64,000 bases of DNA. Source: Campylorhamphus procurvoides. Taxonomy: Eukaryota > Chordata > Aves > Passeriformes > Dendrocolaptidae. Shown here piece after piece: positions 30,898-42,380 of the stretch (position 1 is its first letter; every line of letters begins with the position of its first letter). The stretch is taken from contig WBMV01005963.1 in the NCBI GenBank assembly GCA_013396655.1, positions 372,001-436,000 on the forward strand. The letters are read 5' to 3'. The notes beneath the pieces were generated by a model. That model made no database searches. It saw nothing but the letters and a program-made list of their open reading frames with translations, and was not told where the DNA came from. The translations under genes and the position numbers were made by a program.

Positions 30898-31410
30898 CTG
30901 CCGGGGGTGCAGACCCTTCCCCAGGGATGCAGACCCTTCCCAGGGGTGAACACCCCTCCCCGGGGGTGCAGAGCCCCCACCCAGGGGTGCAAATCCTCCC
31001 CGGGGGTACAGACCCTTCCCGGGGGTACAGAGCCCTCCCAGGGTTGCAGATCCCCTTCCTGGGGGTGCAAGTCCCCTACTCGGGGGTGCAGACCCTCCCC
31101 GGGGGTGAACAACCCTTCCCCAGGGGATGCAGATCCCCCACCCCGGGGTTCAGACCCTTCCCCGAGGGTTCAGATCCCCGAGCCGAGGGTTCAGATCCCC
31201 GAGCCGAGGGTTCAGATCCCCCTTCCCGGGTGTGCAGACCCTTCGCCAGGGGCTCAGATCCCCCACTCGGGAGTGCAGATCCCCCACCTGAGGATGCAGA
31301 CTCCCCTCCCAAGGGTTCAGACTCCCCTCCCCGAGGGTTCAGACCCTTCCCCGAGGGTTCAGATCCCCCACCCCGAGGGTTCAGATCCCCCACCCCGAGG
31401 ATGCAGACCC
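30898..31410. repeat. degenerate GC-rich minisatellite in intron 1
   Basis: About 25 imperfect units of roughly 16-24 bases with cores such as GGGGTGCAGACCCTTCCC and GAGGGTTCAGATCCCC, running up to the exon 1a donor. Each unit has GGG near one end and CCC near the other, so single units and neighbours can pair. The array creates long but meaningless open frames of the PRGC/SDP type on both strands. Its last part is repeated in copy B (31885-32130). Confidence 0.85.
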
Positions 31411-31421
31411 CCCGCTCTCAC

Positions 31422-31542
31422 CGCCGCGCCGCTCCCTCTCGTCCTCCTCCTCCTCTTCCTCGTCCTCCTCCTCCTCGGTCCGCCGCCCATCGCGCTGCTC
31501 GCCCTGCGCCTCCACCGGCACCACGGTGAAACTCGTCGGCAT
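31422..31542 (-). CDS. SLC12A7: SLC12A7 (KCC4) exon 1a, start codon and N terminus
   Basis: First coding exon: 40 codons plus 1 nt, starting MPTSFTVVPVEAQ, matching the vertebrate KCC4 start (MPTNFTVVPVEA in human). It is followed by an acidic run (TEEEEDEEEEEEDERERRG) and a GTGAGAG donor (31415-31421). The start has G at -3. Its G-rich, CpG-rich setting fits a housekeeping-type promoter just upstream. The acidic run is coded by near-pure GAG/GAA/GAC codons and is a likely site of length variation. This copy lies next to intron 1; a second identical copy sits at 32141-32261 and is probably an assembly duplicate. Confidence 0.93.
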
Positions 31543-31615
31543 GGCGCGGCACGGCACAGCGGCCCCGCTGGCGCCTGGGCCGGGCCGGGCCGGGCGGGCC
31601 CCGCCGCCTCCTCCT

Positions 31616-31621
31616 CACGTG
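31616..31621. promoter_or_regulatory. E-box CACGTG upstream of exon 1a
   Basis: CACGTG lies 74 bases upstream of the start codon at 31542, within CTCACGTGAG. It is a classical site for bHLH-ZIP factors such as USF and MYC/MAX. The same site recurs in the duplicate at 32340-32345. Function is inferred from sequence alone. Confidence 0.45.
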
Positions 31622-31884
31622 AGGCACATTTGTCTCCCCGGCCGCCCCGCCTCCCCCGGGCACCGGCACGGCACCCCGCGGGACGAATCGAGGGAGCAAA
31701 GGGGTGGGAAGGGACCCCTGAGGGCAAAGTTAGACCCAACACCACGCTGCCCACCAGGCCATGGCAGGGAGCGCCACATCCAGTCCTTGCTTAAACACCC
31801 CCGGGGTGGCGGCTCCACCAGCCCTTTCCCATGTCTGATCACTCTCTCTGCAAAGAACTTCTTTCTGGTGTCCAAGCTAAACCN

Positions 31885-32607
31885 CGGGGTTCAGACCCTT
31901 CCCCGAGGGTTCAGATCCCCGAGCCGAGGGTTCAGATCCCCGAGCCGAGGGTTCAGATCCCCCTTCCCGGGTGTGCAGACCCTTCGCCAGGGGCTCAGAT
32001 CCCCCACTCGGGAGTGCAGATCCCCCACCTGAGGATGCAGACTCCCGTCCCAAGGGTTCAGACTCCCCTCCCCGAGGGTTCAGACCCTTCCCCGAGGGTT
32101 CAGATCCCCCACCCCGAGGATGCAGACCCCCCGCTCTCACCGCCGCGCCGCTCCCTCTCGTCCTCCTCCTCCTCTTCCTCGTCCTCCTCCTCCTCGGTCC
32201 GCCGCCCATCGCGCTGCTCGCCCTGCGCCTCCACCGGCACCACGGTGAAACTCGTCGGCATGGCGCGGCACGGCACAGCGGCCCCGCTGGCGCCTGGGCC
32301 GGGCCGGGCCGGGCGGGCCNGGCCCCGCCGCCTCCTCCTCACGTGAGGCACATTTGTCTCCCCGGCCGCCCCGCCTCCCCCGGGCACCGGCACGGCACCC
32401 CGCGGGACGAATCGAGGGAGCAAAGGGGTGGGAAGGGACCCCTGAGGGCAAAGTTAGACCCAACACCACGCTGCCCACCAGGCCATGGCAGGGAGCGCCA
32501 CATCCAGTCCTTGCTTAAACACCCCCGGGGTGGCGGCTCCACCAGCCCTTTCCCATGTCTGATCACTCTCTCTGCAAAGAACTTCTTTCTGGTGTCCAAG
32601 CTAAACC
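31885..32607. repeat. tandem duplication, copy B (exon 1a and promoter)
   Basis: 723 bp near-perfect copy of 31144-31883, separated from it by a single N at 31884, with another N at 32320 inside a GGGCC-rich run. The near identity, the one-base N and the difficult GC-rich content point to two contig ends or haplotypes that were not merged. The CR1 continues intact only from this copy, up to about 33062. Confidence 0.9.
32141..32261 (-). pseudogene. SLC12A7: second copy of SLC12A7 exon 1a inside a tandem duplicate
   Basis: Same 121 nt coding sequence, start codon and GTGAGAG donor as at 31422-31542, 719 bases further on. It lies in the duplicated block 31885-32607, which carries ambiguous bases at its left junction (31884) and inside it (32320). 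If the duplication is real, transcripts could begin in either copy and, because both donors are intact, splice to exon 2 with the same protein. The N bases argue for a failed merge in assembly, so I do not count it as a separate gene part. Confidence 0.7.
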
Positions 32608-33062
32608 TCCCCTGTCACAGATTTAAGCCTGTGCTCTCTTGTCCTATTGCTGTTTGCATGGGAGAAGAGCCTGAGCCCCACCTGGCTACTCCCTCCCTTC
32701 AGGGAGTTGTGCAGAGCAATAAGGTCTCCCCTAAGACTCCTCCAGACTAAACACCCCCAGCTTCCTCAGCCTTTCCTCACAGTGCTCCAGTCCCTTCTCT
32801 GGACCCGCTCCAGCACCTCAGGATCCTCCCTAAATTGTGGGGCCCAGAACTGGACACACAACTGGACACAGCATTCGAGGTGTTGCCTCAGCAGTGCCAA
32901 GTACAGAGGAAGAATCTCATCCCTGGTCCTGCTGGCCACACTATTCCTGATACAGGCCATAGTGCCACTGGCCTTCTTGGCCACCTGGGCACACTGCTGG
33001 CTCGTGTTCAGCTGCTGTCAGTCAGAACACCCAGGTCCTGACTCTCTCCAGACACTCTGTCC
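32408..33062 (-). mobile_element. CR1 LINE, 5'-truncated, upstream of the SLC12A7 promoter
   Basis: Antisense CR1. The 3' tail is near 32408-32470 (GTGGGAAGGGACCCCTGAGG and the CCAACACCACG stretch), then the 3' UTR, then the ORF2 end on the minus strand at 32766-32984 ([20 protein letters not shown] ... [10 protein letters not shown]), reaching the GCTGCTGTCAGTCAGAACAC region. Its first 200 or so bases also appear in copy A at about 31687-31883, so the insertion predates or is included in the duplicated block. Confidence 0.88.
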
Positions 33063-33072
33063 CCAGTGACGC

Positions 33073-34080
33073 CATCCAGGAGACTTCCAGGAGGCCCAAG
33101 CAGGAGATTGACGGTTCACCTTTTGAACAAGTGGAGAAGAAAGTCCACTGTGCCTTTGGACTACCAAGAGGTAAAGGTGGTTCCCACACATGCACTCTCC
33201 TACACAGCAGCCACGGTTTGTAGGGCACAGGGGAAGGTCCTGTGGTTCAGGTTGGAGTCAGCATGTAAACTCTGACCTGAAGTGAGGCAGATTCAAAGAA
33301 CCAATTGATGAGCAGTGTATCAAATTAAATGTTAATGATGGGGCACTTGTCATGAGCTGTAGCTCTTGGTTTCCTCCGACCTCCTTCCCAGAGGAGGTTG
33401 AGGCATCTCCACTCCAAAAGTAGAGAAAATAGACTTAGAAGCCAAGGGCATTTTTCTTGTCTCCTGCTATTCAACCTTCCCAGCAAAATGCTAGAATCGA
33501 GCAGAAAGACTCTATTCATGTCAGTCTGTATCTATGCCTTTTGGAAGGGGACTCTGGTAGTTTTGTGGGTCCAATATCTCAGTGGGATGGAAGATGTCCA
33601 CCTAACACTACAGTCTGTCCCACAGCATCGAGGTCCTCAGAGGAGGGGGTAGGGAAAGTCATTCTGGCCATCAAAGGTGGCTGTGAAGTGGCAGATGGGA
33701 AGGCAGTGGGGCAGCAAGGAGAGGGAGAGGTGCATTTTGATACTCGATATAGGCCTCCAGTTCCACCCCTATTCAAGCCATAGTGTCACTGCTGTAATGA
33801 GAATAGTGGCTGCATCGAAAAGGAGTTTCTTCATCCTCCCCCAGCTTTTTCCAAGCTTAAAAAAGCAACTGGAACGTTGTCTTTGCTAATGACAGCAGAT
33901 CTCCAATGTTAATGATATTACCTGCAGAGGCAAGGATGTTTTGGAGAATATTTAATGTTAGTGTTCATTTTGTTATGTTACAGACTATTACCAAAATTAA
34001 TAGTGTGAAGGAACTAGATACAACAATTAAGTAAAATAGTAAATGTAATTTGGAAACATATACACAACATAATAATTCCA
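33073..34080. other. intergenic DNA upstream of SLC12A7
   Basis: No exon, RNA gene or named repeat recognised. Several overlapping frames of 64-108 codons occur on both strands without family features. Confidence 0.6.
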
Positions 34081-34099
34081 TCTTCAAAAAAGCTTTTTT

Positions 34100-34490
34100 A
34101 ATTTTATTTTTGGCCTGGACAGAGCTGTGAGGGGGCAGAGCCTGGAGCCATGTGAGCGTGCCCAGGTTATTCTGTACAGCCTCATGCCATTGCTGGGGAG
34201 CAGAAAGGACTCTCACTTCTGAGAAGGTGAGCGTGGCTTTGCAGTCAAAGAACAAGGCGTGGTGGCCAGAGGATCTGTCTGCTACTGTTTTTCATTATCT
34301 CGGGTTTGGTGAGCATTTTTGCATGTAAATCACCCTCTCTTTGTACGTCTTTGTTAGTAGTATTGTTGCTGTCACTGTTCTCATTTTTTTATCTCATTGT
34401 TATCTCCAGTAAATTGTTCTTATCTCAGCCATTAATCTCTGTCTTTTGTATCTCCCAGCCGAGGGGGAAGGGAGCAGCTTGTAGTTTTCT
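34100..34490 (+). mobile_element. possible retroviral LTR remnant
   Basis: The plus strand has GTAAATTGTTCTTATCTCAG followed by CCATTAATCTCTGTCTTTTG and CCCAG, which resembles the R/U5 part of bird endogenous retrovirus LTRs, preceded by a GC-richer block (34110-34260). The ends are not defined. Confidence 0.35.
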
Positions 34491-34499
34491 TTTTAAAAG

Positions 34500-37400
34500 A
34501 CTGGGAATACCACTCCTAAACCATGACAACAGAATGCAATGGATAAGGTATGGGGTCATCTTTAAAGTAACATCCATCTGGTGCCTTGAGAAGTCTGTTG
34601 AAAGAAACGTGCCACAAAGATGAAAAGTGTAATATACAATATTGTACTGCATGCACAAAAGGTTTACTGGGGAGAAATTAGGACTGCAGCCTTCATTTTG
34701 TTCCAGCCTGATACACTATTTTATTGTTTAAAACAGATAAGTGCCAAAGAAAGAGAAGCTTTGGACCAAACAACTTTTGAATGGACAGAGACAGCACTTC
34801 CCACTCTCTTCTGTTTCCTGTGTCATAACCGTGGAGAACCATCTGATGAAGAACAGGCACAATCCAGTGGAACAAAGGTGGTAAATTCATATGAGGTTGT
34901 AGGTTGTCCCTCATTATGGGGACACCCTGTAATATGAGAGCTGTGTTCTGTGAGCCTCTTTAAAAGTTATTGAACAATGGGGACCTGAGACTGGGAAAAG
35001 TAACTCACTTCTTACATTTGTTAATTGTCATTTCCTTTGAAATAGCATGAGATAGGTAGTGTTGTGATGCACGCCAGGTTTAACAAAAGACTACCCTGAT
35101 GGTACACTTCTTGGAAGAAGAAATGAAAATAGAGCATAAGTAGAAGAAGATTAAGACATTATATAGATCTGTATTTAAAAAGCAATGGAAATATAGCATT
35201 ACATGTGTTTTATTTAAAAAAAATAAAAAAAAAGGAAAAGCTTTCAGTTTGCAATGTTCCCTGAAAACACAGAGCTCTGCACCATCACCATCTTTCTGTT
35301 CAGCAAGACAGGAAAGTAGCAGGTTCAAACAGATATATCCAGATGGAGCTTTAGAAGTCATTCCTCTTGTTAACAAAAATGGATTTGGAGACTGAATATT
35401 CTACTAACATTCCCCCCCTCAAAATAAACTAAAAACCAGAACACATAAAGATCTGTGAAAGAAGCTAGTTTATATACCAAGAATAGAAAAAGCATAAAAT
35501 TTATGCTGACAATTAATATTGTTATGATTTAAAAAAAGACATCTGTCTAAGGAAGTTAATGATGTCATTAAGACACCAATACCTTAAAAACTTGTATTAT
35601 TTTTGATGTTATTATTATAGTAGAAATAGATCACTACAAAGAAAAAAACCCATGCATTTATTGTCACAGGAAAAAAAGTAGTCAGAAACAGAAAAGAAGG
35701 AAAGAAGAATGCTTGATAGTCTATGTGACTGACAAAATTCTTCCTAATATTACACATTTTCAAGTCATCAGGGATAGTGCAGTTTTTGTACATGAAACTG
35801 AAATTAAGCTAGCTAGTGACTTCTTGGAGTCAGGAACATTACAGTTTTAGAAACCTTGAAAAACTGGGAAGATTCTAAGAAAGTGAATGATTGGTCTTAA
35901 CAATATTGAGTCATCAATACCTAAAAAGAAGAAAAGAGTGGCTCAGGAAAATTGAGCTAACTGGGTCAATGATAATTTTGTTTTGAGGAAAGATGATCAT
36001 GATAAATAAATTTTTGGGGACAATATAACGTGTGAAGAGTTAAAGTTATTCTAGTGTTGCAGCCCACCTGAAAAAAAGCCAAGGCATTTGATTTGGTATC
36101 AGCTGAAAACTGGCTGGAAATTTCTATGGAATTAACTCCATATATTTTCGATATATTTCAAAACTGCTTCCTGACAGATCTCAAGCTGTTAGCAGAGGCA
36201 GAAAGAAAATGAAGTGTAAGACAGGGAGGAAGAAAGATTAGGATTTGCTCAAACACTTTTTTCATCAGCCACTTGGATATTCTAGTGAAGTCTGTGGTGA
36301 CAGTGATTGCAGTAAGTAATGGCAGGAACTGTTTGAAATCTGAATCAAAAAGATAAAGGCATTATAATGCAGCCATAAATACATCTGAGGATCAGGACTA
36401 CAAAAAGTGAAAATTTACCTGGACTCTTCAGGTATTTATGTCTCATACTGTGACCAAAACACAACCCAGCTATGCTGCGCTTTTTATTTCCTGGGTAACA
36501 AGTCTTTTCCAGAGTCCCGTGCACCATGCCAGGTGCTATTGTTCTAATACTTAGTTTATTACCTACTTGACCATCCTTGATGAGAGAAGTGGGCATTACA
36601 ACCTGCCATTACATGACTCCTTACACTCTGTTATTTCTGTCATCTAAATCAGTTTGTGTCAGCACACTGCAATGGTGTAACCTTGTGAGAGCTCAAGAGT
36701 ACCCACTGCCCAAGTGCTCATACCTAGGGCATTTCTGCTGAGCTGCTGCAGTTCCTTTCCGTGTCTGTGGTGATCATTAAGACACACCTGAAGCAAAGTG
36801 CCAGACTGAATGTCTGTCTTGCATTCAGAACACTATGAAAACCTGATGAAATTGGTCATTGCCAACGCAGTCAAGTAGTGAACAGTCACTTTTTTAGGCA
36901 GGCCAAACAAGATCATAGTGGTGTATTCACACTGTTTTGTGAGTATGGAATACCCATCAGCCACTCCAGAAATCCTGTATGGCCTCTCCACTATTAAAGA
37001 ATTTGTTTCAGTCTTCCATTTTTTGGGCATGCTGGTAGAAAAGCACATACTGTTATGAGGGTGGAATGCTACTGAAATATGACATCCAGCAGCACAGTTA
37101 ATTCCTCATCTAAATAACAACAACAGTGATAGAGAATTTTCTGGAGGATCCTTTGCTGGTTGATTTATGAAGTTGTATCCACCACAGTATGAAGTATCCA
37201 TCACAAAGAAAACCTCGGTCTATATAATTATTGAGCAGTATTTGCAAAACTAGTGGTAAGTATTTTTACTTATAAAAGGCTTGGAACACAACAGGATTCA
37301 ACAACTATTCCTCCATTCAGCAGATATATGAATCTTAGCTAACCAGAGGGTGGGGAAATTAGGGATGTCACATATATTTACAATGCCAGCATGCTTACTG

Positions 37401-40400
37401 AGTAATGTATGCCAGGGCACATGCTGAACATGACAATACAGGTTTCTAACAAGATTGAGATTTACTTTATAGTTCTTTAATGAGTCACTTTGCATTAAAT
37501 GCACATACATATTTTGATTATACTTGAGTTGCTAGCAGAGCAATGCTGTTGGCTCATGGGCAAGCTTTCCATGACATAATTTTATTTTAAAAAGTAAACT
37601 CCTGTGGCTTTTGTAAAAAGAGCAGAACTCAAGAGTTTTATTGGTTTGCTAAAGCAAAAAAGCTCATGCTTGAGCTTTGTAGGAATCCTTTGGCTGAGTT
37701 AGGCCACTTTATCCTATCATAAGATTATATGGTGATAGTTTATGGTTTAGTCCATGAAGTTGGGTAAATTCCTAAGGTGCTATGACAGATGGCAGCATTT
37801 CCTAAATTTGTGCTGTGGTTTACTGTATGAAAATCTGCATGTTGCTTATTTTGTTGTAAAGATGAGATAGGTAGAGCAGCAAAGCAAAAAGGTGTGTACA
37901 TAGACCTCTCTGACACTGGAGCATGGAATGGGAATTCTGCCTTTCTAGGCAGCAACTAAACACTGGTCAGCTGAGAAAGTTTTCAAAGTATAAGACACAA
38001 CAGGCAGCCAAGGAGAAGCCAATAGCTGACAAACTCTACAAAAGATGAGGGATAAAGACTATCCCAGGGACCAGTACCAATAGTAAATGATTAGAAGTTA
38101 CAGAAGAAATAGATGCAAAGAAACTACATGATGTGTTTTACCTCCAGGAATGCCATATAATCTTGCATAATTGTCCAGCAGGATTGTTGAAAAGACCACA
38201 CTGGGCAAATTTCTTTAGAGACTTTGGATTTATTTGTTCCAACCAGCTGAACTTCCTGTATTTGGAGAGCAATCTTATGGTGGTTTAGCATCCTCATTGA
38301 TGAAGAGATCTAGCAAAGAAAGCTATTATGGTGCCTTTAACAGCACTGCTGTCTTAGAACTTCTTGAGCCCTATTCCTTCTTGTTGCATTGTTCAACATC
38401 ACTTGCAGAATTAACTTTTCCATCCTTTCCCTCTCTGTGCTTTCTTTAACGATACATCAGCCTGTCTCAATTAACTTTTCATACTGTGCTTGTACTTATA
38501 TTTGTTCTCGAAGAAGCTTTTCTTCTTAAGTTAATGCAGGCAGTCCATCAATTCATTATAGCACTAGGGCAATTTTTACCTTGATCCCTTGACATCCCAT
38601 CTCACTTATACCTTGAGCTGAGAGATTGTTGTGTGGAAAACACACCAAAACTGTGGAGTATGTATAGTAGACTTTTCTGACTGCACAGTATGTGCCAGCA
38701 GGAACAAGTGTTGTTAGTTACAGGAGTGGTGAAATAAACCACTTTTAGGGACTGACAAAACTGCACTGCAAACATCTCTAACAGGATGAAGGTAGGAAAT
38801 CCAACATGTTTGCTTACAGTGGCACAGCTTCCACATACAGCTGTTTCCCTTTGTCATTGCTGAACCACCACACTGGGGGAGGGAGAACATCATGAAAGTA
38901 TTTAAAACAATTGTATGTCATGAAGTTGCCCTCTGCCAAAATGAATAGCCTCTGCTCTCTCTCAATGGCATCTGCTAGCAGACACAGTTGATGCTGACTT
39001 GCAACATAAGCATTGCAGGTTAATCATTGCCAAAATTTTAATGACTGGTGAAACTCGTTTCCTAGTGCCAAATAAGTGAAGAGAACGTAGGACCATATTA
39101 GAAAAAAGGTAAAGAGTTCCTTCACATCAAATCAGTGGCAGGTAAAAACATTAGGATGATACAATAGAAGTTAATATTACTTTGTTTTAATACTGCTTTG
39201 CTTTAACTGTTTTATTATTCACTGACAGAATTTCTACTTGGCAGAAACCCCCTCACCCTGCATAATCCAATTGCATTGCTTTTCATCTGAAGGGAAACTA
39301 TGCTCAACCCAATGCTAGGAGTCCCTTCTGTCCAGTGAGAACCTCTCACCACAGAGCAGCCACACTGCCTGGTTTCCTGATGTCACTCCTTGGAAGAACA
39401 AGTTCTCTGCTGGACACTGCTACATTTTCAGTGGAAAGGGTGCGGAGTAGCTTCTTGTGTACTCATTAAGAATATTACTTTGGGACACTGGCAATGGCAC
39501 AGTTGAACCCCCTCAGGCAATAAATGTTTAGAATCCATATGGAGAACTCCAAATAACAGGTTATTATGATAAAACTAGGCACTTCATCTTCGTGGCCTTA
39601 ATGGAGTTCATTATTATTTATAATTTGCTCTTTAAAAGATCGGAGTATTTGTCAGAATAAGCTAGTGGCAATTTTCCTTCTCCCTCCATAAATTATGCCA
39701 AAAATGTACTTTTTAAAAAAAATAATATCAAGGATTCATCTTAGTTGAACATTATCTTGTAACTTGTCCATCACTATCAACTAAGAATATTTCACCTACA
39801 CAGAGATTTCATAGGCATAGTTAGAAGTGACACAGTAAACCTATCAATTTTACACAAAAAAAATACAGAAATTTCTTCCAAAGTGCTGAAATTAAAGCCC
39901 TCAGATGTTATTATCTTCCTCTTAATTTCCCTGTGTTTCTCTGCCAACATACATGATAAAAACAAGTTGAAAACACACACAAACATAACTGTGAGTATAT
40001 CTATATGCTTGATTATCAGGTTCATCTGGAGTATTAGCTAGGTTCACCTTTTTTGCATTCCAAATATAAGCAGTGTCCAAGCACTTTTTCTCAGCTCCCA
40101 TCTTCCTCCTCATTACTGGAGTGTTGTAAAACAAAGATGGAATCAGAAATTCTATGAACTGTAGTAACAAACTGCCCAATTATTTCTCAATAAAGAGAGC
40201 AAATATCTTTTATGTATCAAGGAAGCCAGCCAAGTTAACAAGATGGAAACCAATAGAAAACTGCTAATCTAGAGAGGACTTTCTGTAACCTATTGTAATG
40301 GCTCCAGTTACAGTTTCAAATTTGAATATCGACCAAAATTATAATGCACCTTGTCATGCTGAAATACTAATTAGCATAACTATTCCCTTTGTAGAATTTT

Positions 40401-41780
40401 GTTCAATTAAATAAGTGAAAACCTCTTATCTGTATTAGATTTAGTGCTTGTTAATAATTCTCACAACTGTTGAGAATGTGTAGTTTCTGTGGATCTTTTA
40501 TTTTATCATGCCTCAGTGTCCCCATAATCTTTACTATCGTCCACTGCAGTACAATTGACAGTACCTATCAGAATAGCCTGAGGAAGTGAAACAGCCTTAA
40601 ATAGCAGCTTTCCAATTAAGAACGAAGGAAAACTTTTCACACAAGTTTGAAGCAGGAAGGAAACTGGTGCTGAAATGGCCAAAGAACACAGAAACAAGAG
40701 CCAGGTTTTAGAAGATATTTGTGTCTTTTTATTTTTTTTTAATTTAACTGTAAATCAGTGACAAACATAGCTGTGGTGGATTCCAGGAAAACAAGTTAGA
40801 TTGTGCCTGCTATATGGACTTTGATCACACTTATCTAGAGACTGTGTGCTGCAAGCTAACTGACTAAGAGATGCTAATTGATTTTAAAGAAACTGTTTAC
40901 ATCTCTTCAACGACCTGTTCCCACAGCCTTTCTTTAAAGATAAGCTCTGACCATCAGCTAGTTTTACCTTACAGGGATAAAGCTTATGCTGTAATGCAAA
41001 AGCAAGTCTTGATTTGAGTTGCTCCATCATTTAGAACACTACACCTTGAACTGTCTTTTAAATGCAAGTTCAGAAAATTTTATAGAAGGGCCTTGTAACT
41101 CTTCATGAAATATCACATGGTGAAATATCACATCGTTTGCAGCCAATCGGTTACCTCAGTCAAGGAAACGGTGCTTAATTTGAAACTTTCAAGTTTTCAT
41201 CTTTTTTAAGGTTTGGACTTTTACTGCCTAAACAGGACATTGTTTTAGCTGACTACAGAGCTCACAGGATAGTTGTTTTCTGAAGTCAGAGTCATGGGTA
41301 TGGAGAGTCTGGCTCCTAAAAGCATATAGGCAGGAGAGTTCTAGGTTATTAGTTATTGACTAGGAACTAGAATGCTCATGTTTTTTATCTTTTCTGGGTT
41401 TTTTTGTGATTTTTTTGGGGGGGGGTTGTTAATGCAGTTATGTAGAAAGCAACTATTATTCTGGCTGCTAATTGTCTCCTATATAGGGGTTAGAGTGCTC
41501 TCTGCTTTCTCCACTATTCCTAAGAGTGTGCTACAATGAAACTAATAAATGAAATTATTTTTGTGTCTTTACTTGGTGGTGTTATCTTAAAAATAATGGG
41601 CTTGAAAGGAAAAATGTGTAATTTTTTGTGGCTTACTGGTTTTAGTCTGAAAATCTTAGCTAGTGTGGATTACCAGAAGAGCTTCTCAGAACTGTCACCG
41701 ATAGAAAAGATAAATGATGCTGTCATATTGTTACTGAGCTGCCAAGGTATATTATCAGAGGTTTCAGCAATGACACAGTG
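34500..41780. other. intergenic DNA, nothing recognised
   Basis: AT-rich single-copy-looking sequence. I see no splice-bounded coding exons, RNA genes or CR1/ERV pieces. A small 15-base direct duplication (GAAATATCACATGGT) lies at 41107-41135. Confidence 0.6.
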
Positions 41781-41789
41781 GGGGTTGTT

Positions 41790-42380
41790 ATGATCTGATC
41801 AGTGAGAGATGCCTCTGCCTGAATTAAGGTGCAAATGAGACCATATGCTGGAGTCAATAATACCCATTTTACTTAACAGCAAATGTGAGGTAGAGAGAGA
41901 GAAAGAAATAGAAAAATGGTATAGAGGGAGAGAGAGGGAGAGAGATCAAGCAGCACATAGTCACCACCAGTGGGTCCAGCAGTGTCCCACTGGTCCTTCT
42001 CCACCCGGGGCTTCTTGGTGATGGGGGTCTCAGAGTTGTATTTCTGGGGGTGCCACCTTCATACAGTCCAAGTTCTGGGTATCCATGCAGTGGTCACAGC
42101 TGTTCCCATAATTTGGGGTGATATGTGTATGAGCAGATGATTCCTTTCCCAAAGTTTGCCACAGCGGGAATTCTTGTCTGTGTTAACCAGGTTGTGCTAA
42201 CCAGATCTCACCTCACCAGACCTGGAATTAGTGCTTTCCTTTAGCAAATCCCTCCTTCTGTGCTTATCTCAAGTTGCTGCTGTGGTGGCAAGTTCCTTCT
42301 GTGACCTTGGCAGTGTTTTGAGACAGGCAGTTGTGCTTTTAAAGTCCTTACAGGGGTACTTTATTAAATGTTTCAACAGA
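41790..42380 (-). mobile_element. possible LTR-like insert with GA-rich tract
   Basis: A purine tract (GAGAGAGAGAAAGAAATAG to GAGGGAGAGAGAGGGAGAGA, 41895-41950) sits in a GC-richer block. On the minus strand an AATAAA occurs at 42360-42365. This layout suggests an antisense LTR of an ERVK-like family, but I cannot match it with confidence and see no terminal repeats. Confidence 0.3.

Larger units (their letters stand above)
11849..31421 (-). other. SLC12A7: SLC12A7 intron 1 (19.6 kb)
   Basis: Long first intron between exon 1a and exon 2. It holds candidate exon 1b, several CR1 fragments, a decayed ERVL-like provirus and LTR, two unclassified GC-rich inserts (about 14955-15960 and 21060-21710) and, next to exon 1a, a GC-rich minisatellite. 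The stretches 17.8-20.1 kb and 25.0-29.9 kb show nothing beyond AT-rich sequence and homopolymer runs. Confidence 0.8.
31144..31883. repeat. tandem duplication, copy A (exon 1a and promoter)
   Basis: 740 bp block covering the end of the minisatellite, exon 1a, the proximal promoter and the first part of a CR1. It recurs at 31885-32607. Relative to copy B it has one extra 22-base minisatellite unit, lacks a 5-base insertion next to the N at 32320, and differs by a single substitution (31306 C against 32047 G). Confidence 0.9.
30230..32560. promoter_or_regulatory. SLC12A7: CpG island and promoter region of SLC12A7
   Basis: A sharp change from AT-rich flanks to GC-rich, CpG-rich DNA centred on exon 1a. 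Upstream of the start codon on the minus strand are GGGCC/GGCGGG runs (about 31570-31612) of the Sp1-binding type and a CACGTG E-box inside a 10-base palindrome (31614-31623). No TATA box is seen. This fits a dispersed, TATA-less promoter. Confidence 0.75.

Noticed and set aside
30153..31794. Overlapping plus-strand open frames of 458 and 532 codons rich in Pro, Arg, Ser and Gly
   Set aside because: They run through the GC-rich minisatellite and antisense to exon 1a. Stops are rare in such DNA, and the frames have no family features or codon bias beyond the repeat.
31831..32750. Plus-strand frames of 171 and 259 codons across the duplicated block
   Set aside because: Same repeat-driven frames as above, crossing N bases, and antisense to exon 1a and CR1.
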